64,000 nt of DNA from Albugo candida. Taxonomy: Eukaryota > Oomycota > Peronosporomycetes > Albuginales. The notes under the pieces were generated by a model. The model was not told the DNA's origin. It saw only the letters and a program-made list of their open reading frames with translations, and did no database searches. Every line of letters starts with the position of its first letter. The stretch's first letter is position 1. The position numbers were made by a program, and so were the translations under genes. Shown here piece after piece: positions 45,337-55,975 of this stretch. The DNA lies in the NCBI GenBank assembly GCA_040437565.1, contig JBDOQK010000006.1, positions 496,001 to 560,000 on the forward strand, read 5' to 3'.

Positions 45337-45906
45337 CTACTTGAGAGGAATGAATCGAGACGAGTTGGTCGCTCCAATACCAGGACGCCCGTGAGCCACA
45401 GGCTTGTAGGAAATGGCGAATTCGCCGAGGTAGTGCCCAATCATTTCAGCCTACATAGAGCATACATCACACTGAGTCCCCGACACGTAAATGAGATGCG
45501 GGAAGAACTGACCTTCATTTCAACTCCGTAAAAAGCTTTTCCATTGTAAATACCAACGACAGATCCGATCATTTCAGGAACGATAATCATATTTCGCAAA
45601 TGAGTTTTAATTCCTTCAGGTCGTTCCATTGGTTTTGCTGCTGCTTTCGCTTTTCGAAGACGTTTGATAAGAGCCATAGGTTTGCGTGTCAGACCGCGAG
45701 AAAATCGACGACGGATACGCGAAGGCATCAATCCCATGAGTTCTTCATGGTTCAAGTCGAGCAATTTATCAAGATCGACGCCACGGTATGCGAACTTTTT
45801 GAATGCGCGCTTCTTACGAAGTGCAGCTAGTTCCAATGCGGATTTATCGTCTGCCTATACATATGTGTCAGCAAAGTCGTATCCAAAGAAACAAGGCACG
45901 TACCAT
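45337..45906 (-). CDS. RPS15: 40S ribosomal protein S15 (uS19)
   Basis: Three coding exons, 45904-45906, 45513-45854 and 45337-45450, give 152 residues. Exon 1 contains only the ATG, which is followed at once by the donor GTACGT. Exon 2 has [41 protein letters not shown] and [20 protein letters not shown]. Exon 3 has [35 protein letters not shown] and the stop. This is a full-length eukaryotic uS19, which sits in the 40S head near the decoding site and the A-site finger. Length is normal for the family. The split start codon exon is a feature often seen in ribosomal protein genes. Confidence 0.96.
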
Positions 45907-46032
45907 TATGAATGTTGTCGATGGGAAGTGGTAATATTGGGTGGTCGACAATGAGAAGGAGATATTTACACTTTTAGACTAGAATACCGGTATTATGCCA
46001 AGTATACACACTATGCATGTATATCGCTAATA

Positions 46033-47133
46033 ATGTTTATCGATTTGAATCTGCTGGAGGGAAGTTGCATCGGCCTTACGGAATTAAAGCGATGTAAGCT
46101 GCTGAGCGTTGTTATGTAGAAACAAATAGATTGTTGAGACATGTTTCTAGTAGGATATGGATGTGTTGCAGTCAATGTGGAGTGCGATCTAACGTCCGGA
46201 CCAAAACAAGTGGGTGAGCAGATGACGTAGAGATGGAAAGTTGAGCAATGTATTATAGGCATCAGCAGTTCAACTTTTTGAAACAAATCACCAAAAAAAA
46301 AGTGGAAAGAAGAGAAAGTATGGGAAGGAACCGCATTTTGGAAATATCAACGCGCTAGAGGTCAATAGAGATGATAAGCAGCGCTCTAGCTCGATTAGAC
46401 AGCTGAAGAGAATCACACTAAATGTGGAAGACATGAATGCTGCCCAATTAATTGTGCGTTCATTAAGCAAACGAAATGGATCATATTTACCTTTGTATTT
46501 AATTTCGTAGAACAGCTCTGCTGTACTGAAATTGTACGACCTTGTTGCCGCTAAAGCATCCAATCCCAAAGTTTTCCAGTATCTTTGTGAGCACGCCAAT
46601 ATCGATATTATCACATTTGACGTCTCAAATCGATTACCATTCCAGCTAAAACGACCTTGGGTACGTAAGCAGCCTTCTGTTGTTCTACATTTGGAAGTCC
46701 TTATCATAAGGAATAGATCAAAGCAGCGACCAAACGCTCCGTCTTGTTCGAAATTATTTATACGCCACTTTTGTTGGATTCCACGGGTCGAAGGAACTTT
46801 TTCTCCAACACCAACGCTATCATCGGATTAACAAATGGTAAAAATATCATATTGGCAAGCCGAGGGACACGTGAATTGCTATTGCGAGCTCCTTATGATC
46901 TCATCAATCTTGGCATACTTCTGGGGCTCACATACGGTAAAGCAAGCGATGCTATCTCAAACAATGCCCTCATGGCAATAAAACATGCAGGTATATATCT
47001 CTTCATTCGTTCAGCGCTGAATGCGGCTGATTTTTGGTGTTGTAGAAGAAAGGAGAGGAAACGTTCAAATAGTCGCGCAATTATAAGAATCATAAGTACC
47101 TTGGGCGCATTTTCCGTTAAGTACGCTGATTGA
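46033..47133 (+). CDS. RNase P/MRP subunit p30 (Rpp30)
   Basis: Exon 1 starts at ATG 46033 (MFIDLNLLEGSCIGLTELKR). The next coding stretch reads VGYGCVAVNVECDLTSGPKQ. Later come RQLKRITLNVEDMNAAQLI, an intron ending TTTCGTAG, VLKLYDLVAAKASNPKVFQY, ANIDIITFDVSNRLPFQLKR, FEIIYTPLLLDSTGRRNFFS, GKNIILASRGTRELLLRAPY, DLINLGILLGL and NNALMAIKHA. This is the TIM-barrel-like Rpp30 fold, which binds the catalytic RNA of RNase P and MRP for tRNA and rRNA 5' processing. The exon between about 46290 and 46360 is unclear. The final exon has two possible frames, ending at 47093 or 47133. Confidence 0.8.
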
Positions 47134-47268
47134 GTAACACGATCGAACAATTATCGAGTATCCAATGTCCCTCTTCCATGACGTACGTGAGAGGTTTCGT
47201 GAGGGTACTTTGGGATTGGCTCCCATTATGCTCATATTTCAATCTTGCGATCTCGCGGATTACATTCC

Positions 47269-49511
47269 ATGAACAGAAGAACGCTCTCGTTCGTCTTGAC
47301 TTTTGTACTTTATTCCCATATTTTGTACATTTACGTGAAGTCAGCACAACCTTGTCGAGCAACATTAGAAGCAAACACTGCGCCGACCATAGAATCCTCT
47401 ATTATCGCAATTGTTTCTGCTGATTGCATTTCTGATCCGAACTTCAATTCGATACTCAAAATTGCAGAGTTTGCACCAACCGAAACCAGTTGGAAAGTTT
47501 TTGAATGGAAGAACGCATTTGAGCTACTTCAAAATAATTTGGATAGTACGCGAATCACTGACGTTATCATTCACGTGCTATTACAAGATAAACACAATCT
47601 TGTCCGAAATATGTGCGTTTTTGATTGAAATCATCGACGACATGAATTGTGACTGACATGTATACATTATCATCAGAAAATTCAATCAGCTCGACGCGTG
47701 GTCGTATGGACCTGTTCTTGAATTTGGTGAGCGGTCATTCGTTCGAATGACTCAACTTGACAGTTTGTATGATATTCTCTGAGCAGCATCTCTGAAACGT
47801 TTCTAAAAGCAGTATGTGTTGTAGAGTTATATCGAATATGGTCGTTAGATTCAATTCGGAACGCTGGGCAGTAAACTTGATTCAGATGTGCGTGTATTCC
47901 ATTTCGAATAGATCTTGAATCAACTCACATCTCTTATCACAGTGAATTCAGGAATGTGACGATGAAAAAATTTGAAATTGCACAAGATTCATTAGTTGAG
48001 AAGATAACATTCCAGTCATCTTCGTTGTCGAAATTCCCATCTGCGGCTCTGAGTCTCTCAAACCTAGCAGAAATGTAGGAATCTTTGCGCAAATCTCATT
48101 TGTGACAAGATCTCAAATCGCTTTGTAGAAACATACTTTCCGTCGCGTTTTTACGACCGCTTCAGCTGACAAGTCGACAATTCAACAGACTGAAGAGTAT
48201 TGATTCTGTTTCATTCAAAAACATAACAGCACCGACCGACGAAACATGCGTCACGATCGATTACATCCAAAATGTCGCTATTTGTGTCACAGGTATGACG
48301 TCTCAGATACGAAGTACGCATCCACAAAATGATGTATTCTCGATTTTACAGAACAGACGAGTAGAAAGGATGATGAAAACAACAAAATTGGTCCGTCATT
48401 TCGGCAAACTTCCTCGGACTATAGAAAGCTGCTCAGTATGATTGCTATATCACTGATGGCTATTGGTCTCATCATTTCTTTATACTTTCTGGCCATGGTC
48501 TTATACCAACGCAAAACGCGAGTAGAAGCCATTGCTGCATCCTTACGACTCGATCATGTGGGCCCTCCTGCGCTTTCAACTTCCGATACATACGAGGCAA
48601 TCAGCGACCACAGAAGTAAAGGTTTACAGTCCGCAATCGAAGTGACAACTGCACATATACGAAACTTTGCAAGTAATAGAATGATAACGTCAGCGGAATT
48701 GAAGCAAAGCCATGTGTTATTGCAACAAAAGGTAGGTGTTTGGGGCTTGTTTCGAGCAGAGTATCAACGGACACCAGTAGTGATATTGAAACTTGATTGT
48801 GGTCTAAGTGAGCATTGGAAATCTAGAAGGAAAACGATCAAACAGCTGAATCAGTTGTCAAAAATACGGCACCGTTTTGTCACACATTACATTGGATTTT
48901 ACACGTCGGCACTAGGCAGCTTACATCTTGTTGTGGAAGCAATGGAAGAGGGGAGTCTGCGTACCTTACTGCTCCGACGTTTCCTCAATTTATCGTGGCG
49001 TCGTCGGCTTTTGATGTGTCTTGACATTGCCAAAGCACTTCAATTTTTGCACTGCACTTCATCCCTCAAACCGAAAGATCGAATGTTGCGTTCCACCAGT
49101 TTTTTATGCAGCTCGAGGTACACGTGTAAAATCGATGTGTTTGACTGCATCTCTGGCATTCGAAGAAGTAAAGTGCCTTTCTTGGCTCTTGGGGAGGGAA
49201 ATCTTGCAGCATACGCTCCTGAGATTCTCGCGTCTGAACGGACCACCGAAGCATCAGAAATCTACATGATTGGAGTGGTCATGTGTGAGATATCCAATCA
49301 ACGAGTAACTTTCCATGATAGGATCATCGAAGAAGGTCCGACATTGACGGATTGTCACTCATTACAAACAGCACAAAATGGCTTGGGTCTAAACGCTTCT
49401 GCTGAAGCTCCAAAGGAGTTTCAAGAATTGATAACCCAGTGTACAGCATCGTCTCCCTCCGATCGGCCGTCAATAACCCAAATTTGGAATATGCTGGTTG
49501 TGATCGAATAG
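47269..49511 (+). CDS. Receptor-like transmembrane pseudokinase with LRR-like ectodomain
   Basis: ATG 47269 opens a signal peptide (MNRRTLSFVLTFVLYSHILY). A Cys-containing ectodomain in several small exons follows, with leucine-rich-like stretches (KITFQSSSLSKFPSAALSLS near 48000). A TM span lies at about 48438-48510 (IAISLMAIGLIISLYFLAMV). The intracellular part is kinase-like: VVILKLDCG keeps the lysine, then LHLVVEAMEEGSLRTLL, LDIAKALQFLH, YAPEILASE, EIYMIGVVMCEI and SDRPSITQIWNML. The catalytic loop HRD is missing (SLKPKDRML instead) and DFG is not recognisable (DVFDCISG). It is therefore probably catalytically inactive but may signal by scaffolding. Exon limits in the ectodomain are approximate. 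It most resembles TKL-group receptor kinases. Confidence 0.7.
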
Positions 49512-49554
49512 AAAGAATCGAGAATGGGACACGTCGAGATGCATTGACTTCGCT

Positions 49555-50724
49555 TCACTCAAGTTTATGATCTACGGTCTGAAGATCTATCATTGGCCAC
49601 GGAATGTCGTGAAATCGCTTAGCAAGCTGTTGATAAGGGACTACCCTTTCTTCTTTTGTCATAACAGCTCGACCACTGGAACTTGGTAATACCCAGACTT
49701 CCCATGAATGCAAATCACGAAAAGGCCAATCTGGAGGCAAACAACTTTGACGGCCGTAATGCTTTATCTTGACACAGAAAACGTCAGCGATAGAATAGGG
49801 CCATACCGGTAAACAATCACAACCTTTGACGGAGGCGTGAAAAGCATACTGAACTGACGCTTTCCTGAGAATGCGATAATTCGAGGATGGTAAGGTAGAG
49901 AGCAGAAAGTGCGTCTGACAACGACTGTGTTTTCGCGACTTTGAACACCTTTACATTCTCCCGTTCCTATCGTTTGGCACCCACAAACACTTTGCATATG
50001 TTCTATGAGACGACTGTAAAATCGTTGCTTCCACTTTCTCACTTTCACAGAAGTATTAAAAGTTGTATAATGGATGGAGTCAACGTACTCGTTGCTCTAT
50101 CATAGTTGGCAGCATCATTTCCAGGCTGAGTACACAGATCACATAGTCAGTGAGCATTCTGTATCTATGTTCATCCAAGAACCTCTGTTCCGAGTGACGT
50201 AAAGCCAATTCCGAGAGTATCCGGCATTCGATTCTGAAAACTTATATCGCTGGATTTATCAACAATTCCTTTCCACTTATAGGACGACGTGTTTCCAGTA
50301 AGTAAGCCCCACATTCGATTGCTCGGATTGCTGTACGAGTAGCCAGCTACCATTGTAAGAATTAATTATATGAATTCTTCCATTAGAAGTAAGCATTCTT
50401 CTAACTGATCCAAGCATGTGTTGAGGGATTATGTCCAGTTATCAGTAAACGCAGTCGCTGCTCTTTGAAATGTGTACATTTTTCACGACGTGTGAAGCAC
50501 TCGTCACAAATCGAGTGCCAACGTTCTTGCCATTTCCCTTCTACTCGAGTACAATTATTCGATTTTTTCGAGAGTTTCCTTTCTGAAGAGACCTCATTCA
50601 TTCCACTAAAGCATCTTCTTTTAGCGTCTCTACGAGCATGCTTTGTTTCTTGTTCCGATTGCCGTATCCGTGACGGTGAATACGCTGCGGGCTTGGAGGC
50701 ATCGTATCGAAACTCTTCGAACAT
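49555..50724 (-). CDS. Mismatch-specific uracil/thymine DNA glycosylase (MUG/TDG family)
   Basis: Minus-strand exons begin at ATG 50722-50724. The N-terminal part is basic with a CDEC...C cluster. The active-site block RLRLLITGHNPSTHAW joins in phase to TGYSYSNPSNRMWGLLTGN. Then come TLGIGFTSLGTEVLG, a segment YHPRIIAFSGKRQFSMLF, and VWVLPSSSGRA in the last exon. These are the family-2 uracil-DNA glycosylase motifs: Asn in GHNP activates water, and the SSSGR loop intercalates as in TDG/MUG. The enzyme removes U or T from G mismatches in nuclear base-excision repair. The stop is at 49555-49557. The exact limits of the middle exon (about 49760-50060) are less certain. Confidence 0.82.
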
Positions 50725-51248
50725 TACTAGGACCGAATATACCCGGTACAATTAATACATTGTGTACGGAGCCACATCATTCTCGTAAGCGCGCAAATTT
50801 GCAAAACAGCTCGCTGGAACCAACAAAAAAGAAAGTCAGAATACAGAATTCCGACTGTAAAGAGCTTTTACTACTACAATTGCGATCTTTCGAAGTACTT
50901 TCCCACGAAAAACGTTCAACAGTCACTATTCCACTAAAATTCGTCACGTGTCTAGCCACGAGAAACGACACAGAAATTAAAAAAAGAAAATTCAAACGAA
51001 ATCGAAATCCTACGCGTACTTGTGACAAGAAAGCTTATACCTGTGTCCATCTCTGTCGGCGCACAAAACCCATATTAAGGATTGACGATACGGTTTTATA
51101 AGGATAATTTGCTTGCAACAAACATTCTATTAATCGCATATTTGATCTTTAGAGTGTATGTCACATTGATAACATTCTAGATTTCTTGATTCTTGAAGCG
51201 TTTTTGTTCGTCAATTTGGAGTAATTATTTAAAGCAGCGAATATTTAT
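50725..51248. other. Intergenic region with a doubtful basic reading frame
   Basis: About 520 bp lie between the divergent glycosylase and KIX genes. On the plus strand about 50643-51101 is open and Lys/Arg-rich but has no ATG in frame and no visible domain, so I do not call it a gene. The 3' half (51100-51248) is AT-rich, promoter-like sequence. Confidence 0.35.
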
Positions 51249-53602
51249 ATGGAGTCAGATTTAGAAGGAAACGAGATCGCCGATGCGGAATCAGAAGCAT
51301 GGAAAACCGGTGAGACACGGAATGAAGCGCTCGTGCAGAATGACGCAATCGAAGATAATCGTGACGACTCGCTCTCTCACAACTCTCCGGACAAAGCTGA
51401 TAGTAACGATGCCGATGACAAAGATGAACGCGATTTAGAAAATCAGCTTGGGGATGACATAGATGGGCTTAATGCTCCTCACTTGGTGATCACAGAAGCT
51501 TTGGGGCAAGACAACATCTCCAATGAATCAAAAAGAGATGGAGATGAGCTCTCTGGTAATAAGATATTAGATGATATGCAATATTCTGCATTGCGGTACT
51601 CACACACTGATGATGGGACAGCAATATCTTCATCTTCGGGCGCGGAATTGTCGCTGAATCCGGCTACAGGTGTTGATAAGATGTATCATAGAAGCTCTCT
51701 TTCACCTAGACCAGAAGCCGAAATCACGACGAAAATTGCATCTTCAAAAAAGAGACGAAAGTCTAAAGTGGTGGCTCCGGCCATACAGCAGTCCTTCCCC
51801 ACGGAAACGTTCTCAGAGCTTTTGACGTCTCCAGAAACTAATCTTGCTGCAAAGTCTGTGATCTATGGTGGCCAACATGGTGTCTGTGACACAAATACCT
51901 CGTCGTATATTGACCAAACTCCCTGCTCATCAACTTTATATGGGCAGAGCCCACGCGGTGGTAGTAAATACTCGACGCCGGATTCAGCTCTCTCAGGAAG
52001 AATCAATTTCGATGCGTCTGGCAATGTGATGGACTGGACACCAAGATCAAACATTCGTCCTCATTTAGATGATCACTATGCTGGTTATAGTGAGCATCAG
52101 TACTCAGCACCATCCCATCCTGCAAGAGATGTTAGGATGACAATGGCACAAGCACAAATGATTCCGAATTCGGATTCGTATGTTCATGCAACGCTGGCGC
52201 AGCTTCTTACTGGTCCAGTCGTTGGGTATGCGAACGGAAATTACAACCAGGCACCGGGGAGCAACATCTTCGAGGAAGAAGTGATTCGCATGCGATCTAT
52301 TCTATCCCAACATGCCGATCTTATCCCACCACCCGTAGAAATCCTTCGTTTAACCGTCTTACAAAATCAAGAAGTTTTGCAAAGCGCTATTGCATATTCC
52401 AGCCACCTGCAAGATGCGTATGGATCTATTATGCAACAACAGGTCTTTGACCACTCGAGATTACAACAGACACCACAAATGCATCCGGGAGAGAACGGAT
52501 CTTCACCATATACACCCTGGCAGTCAGAAAACGACATACAGTTACGTCGCGAGATGATTGGAAAAATGTAAGTGCGAGATGACTTACTGAGTGTTGACGT
52601 GTCGGTCTAATAACGCATCTTTCTAGAATTAGTTTATTGCAAGCTCGAAAGCCGGATGCACCACCTGAATGGTTGAGGCGACTTCCTGATATGGCTAGAC
52701 GACTGGAGGACACGCTGTATCGAATGGCGAAAAATAGAGACGAATACGGCAACTTTACAACTCTTAAGTCTCGATTGCAGCATCTGGCATTCACCATGGG
52801 CAGAAGACCACCACAATATGTCAATCCTTCAATGCACGTTCCGACAAATCACGATTACATGCAAGAATCACCGGCATTTTCGGCTGGTATGAATCCAGGT
52901 GTCGCCTCTCAGCAAGGCTACATGCTTTCAGGGAATTCACAACATAGCTCCAACCCAAATGCAATGAACGGATCCCATCTCCAGCACCAATCTCCGATGT
53001 TAGAATTACCAAACCCGTCGTTAAGACACTCGGAGTCGCGTCAGCAGCACCAGAGCGATCACATACAGCGGGACTATCACTGTCAACAACGGCTGTATAA
53101 TGAACACCCTTCTCAAGTACAATACGCAACACACAGATTTCGAAGCGATCAGCAAGGATTAGGTCCATACACAAACCACCCCGTATCTCATCACCACGAA
53201 GCGGACAAGTCTTTTTACGCGATGGTTGGTTCACAGTATGATTCAGCTAGCTTGACGGAAGCAGGAGCGAAATCTGATCATATGAACGTGGATATCTATC
53301 AAGGCTATTCCATGGATGAGAGGCCTAGCAATGAGGCTTCAATGAGCGAGGCGAATCGAAACAATCAGCTCAGTGGCGGTAACAAACGAACGACCCGGCA
53401 AGAAGCCACCAATGCCAATCACTCAACTTCCAAACGAGCAAAAACAGGAAGGAAAAGCACGCAAAAACGTTCAAGTAGTAGCCCACCTCCTTCTACGGCA
53501 AATAATGATCCCAATCACTTTCCAAATTCAAATGGCAATACGTCCGAGTATCGTAACCATTCACACCTTCCGAGTCAAAACAATAAAAGCATAGAGACAT
53601 AA
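51249..53602 (+). CDS. KIX-domain transcriptional coactivator-like protein
   Basis: Exons 51249-52567 and 52627-53602 join in phase 2 and give 764 residues. The N-terminal 150 are very acidic. A basic patch SSKKRRKSK suggests nuclear import. The middle and C-terminal regions are rich in Gln, His, Ser, Asn and Pro. At the exon 2 start, residues about 445-495 read PPEWLRRLPDMARRLEDTLY then RMAKNRDEYGNFTTLKSRLQ. This matches the three-helix KIX fold of CBP/p300 and MED15, which binds activation domains. No HAT or bromodomain is present. The tail has KRTTRQEATNANHSTSKRAK, another nuclear signal. It probably acts as an adaptor at promoters. The last 683 bp of exon 2 are repeated after the gap. Confidence 0.75.
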
Positions 53603-55975
53603 AGGATACAATCCAAAAACTTTGATTTTACGGCCTTTTGTCTTTTACTGGAAATCATCTTGATCTTGATCTACCACGGCGCGATATCGGAAGGCTCGTA
53701 CGACATGTAGGAACTCTTAAAGCACGTTGGAGAATCGATTAGTTTTGTCAAAATTGGCGTTTGCATTGGTTTCGCTTCGTAATAGACGAAAGCGAAAACA
53801 AAGCATTTTGCCCACAACCAACTTCCTTGGAATTATGCAAATACTTTCTGTTTGCATCGCGAGTCTAAGACCTCTGTGAATAGATGGCGTGTTAGTCGCA
53901 GTCACATGGAAATAGGCTTTAGGCTTTAGTCTGTAGTGAATAGAGCGGTATAATCTGTTGCGCGAGCCATTGGGCTGAGGAACTCGTGAGTAATCAGCAT
54001 GCTCAACCTCTCCTTTTCTTACTTGCCGGCTTTATAGCGCATGTATCGGATAGGCTTTATCAGCGAGAGAAAAAGCTGATTAAGTGCTGCGTACATTCTT
54101 ACAACATCATATTGTTGCACAGACAAGGCAGCTGTCCCCTGGATAAAGCAGCTTTAATCATCAATTCTATCGACGTTATATTTCTTCCTGTAAAAACTAT
54201 CATTTTTTCATCTCCATTATCGAGATCGTAGTTTCCCGTATAATAATTAGCATTTGAATTCTCTTTAGTGTGGACGTTTGCATGAACTAAAAGCGACATT
54301 TATAGACACCCATGTCAAATAATGCGGAAGAATCAGCGCCATGTTCAGCATCGAAGCAGCGCGTCGTCGCGCGCCGTCCACATAACACCAAATCTGCNNN
54401 NNNNNNNNNNNNNNNNNNNNNNNNNNNNNNNNNNNNNNNNNNNNNNNNNNNNNNNNNNNNNNNNNNNNNNNNNNNNNNNNNNNNNNNNNNNNNNNNNACA
54501 TGCTTTCAGGGAATTCACAACATAGCTCCAACCCAAATGCAATGAACGGATCCCATCTCCAGCACCAATCTCCGATGTTAGAATTACCAAACCCGTCGTT
54601 AAGACACTCGGAGTCGCGTCAGCAGCACCAGAGCGATCACATACAGCGGGACTATCACTGTCAACAACGGCTGTATAATGAACACCCTTCTCAAGTACAA
54701 TACGCAACACACAGATTTCGAAGCGATCAGCAAGGATTAGGTCCATACACAAACCACCCCGTATCTCATCACCACGAAGCGGACAAGTCTTTTTACGCGA
54801 TGGTTGGTTCACAGTATGATTCAGCTAGCTTGACGGAAGCAGGAGCGAAATCTGATCATATGAACGTGGATATCTATCAAGGCTATTCCATGGATGAGAG
54901 GCCTAGCAATGAGGCTTCAATGAGCGAGGCGAATCGAAACAATCAGCTCAGTGGCGGTAACAAACGAACGACCCGGCAAGAAGCCACCAATGCCAATCAC
55001 TCAACTTCCAAACGAGCAAAAACAGGAAGGAAAAGCACGCAAAAACGTTCAAGTAGTAGCCCACCTCCTTCTACGGCAAATAATGATCCCAATCACTTTC
55101 CAAATTCAAATGGCAATACGTCCGAGTATCGTAACCATTCACACCTTCCGAGTCAAAACAATAAAAGCATAGAGACATAAAGGATACAATCCAAAAACTT
55201 TGATTTTACGGCCTTTTGTCTTTTACTGGAAATCATCTTGATCTTGATCTACCACGGCGCGATATCGGAAGGCTCGTACGACATGTAGGAACTCTTAAAG
55301 CACGTTGGAGAATCGATTAGTTTTGTCAAAATTGGCGTTTGCATTGGTTTCGCTTCGTAATAGACGAAAGCGAAAACAAAGCATTTTGCCCACAACCAAC
55401 TTCCTTGGAATTATGCAAATACTTTCTGTTTGCATCGCGAGTCTAAGACCTCTGTGAATAGATGGCGTGTTAGTCGCAGTCACATGGAAATAGGCTTTAG
55501 GCTTTAGTCTGTAGTGAATAGAGCGGTATAATCTGTTGCGCGAGCCATTGGGCTGAGGAACTCGTGAGTAATCAGCATGCTCAACCTCTCCTTTTCTTAC
55601 TTGCCGGCTTTATAGCGCATGTATCGGATAGGCTTTATCAGCGAGAGAAAAAGCTGATTAAGTGCTGCGTACATTCTTACAACATCATATTGTTGCACAG
55701 ACAAGGCAGCTGTCCCCTGGATAAAGCAGCTTTAATCATCAATTCTATCGACGTTATATTTCTTCCTGTAAAAACTATCATTTTTTCATCTCCATTATCG
55801 AGATCGTAGTTTCCCGTATAATAATTAGCATTTGAATTCTCTTTAGTGTGGACGTTTGCATGAACTAAAAGCGACATTTATAGACACCCATGTCAAATAA
55901 TGCGGAAGAATCAGCGCCATGTTCAGCATCGAAGCAGCGCGTCGTCGCGCGCCGTCCACATAACACCAAATCTGC
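52920..55975. other. Scaffold gap with unmerged 1478-bp overlap
   Basis: Bases 54398-54497 are N. The segment 52920-54397 recurs at 54498-55975. It holds the KIX gene tail, the intergenic region and the first exon of the following gene. The partial gene read at 54500-55180 and the partial start near 54312 are copies, not paralogues. Confidence 0.94.
53603..54311. other. Intergenic region between the KIX and CID-SET genes (repeated at 55181-55889)
   Basis: About 700 bp with AT-rich tracts and no supported gene on either strand. It should contain the KIX terminator and the promoter of the next gene. Confidence 0.5.

Noticed and set aside
54498-55180. A second KIX-type Q/H-rich gene tail
   Set aside because: It is base-for-base the 52920-53602 sequence repeated across the 100-N gap, together with its flank, so it is an unmerged contig overlap.
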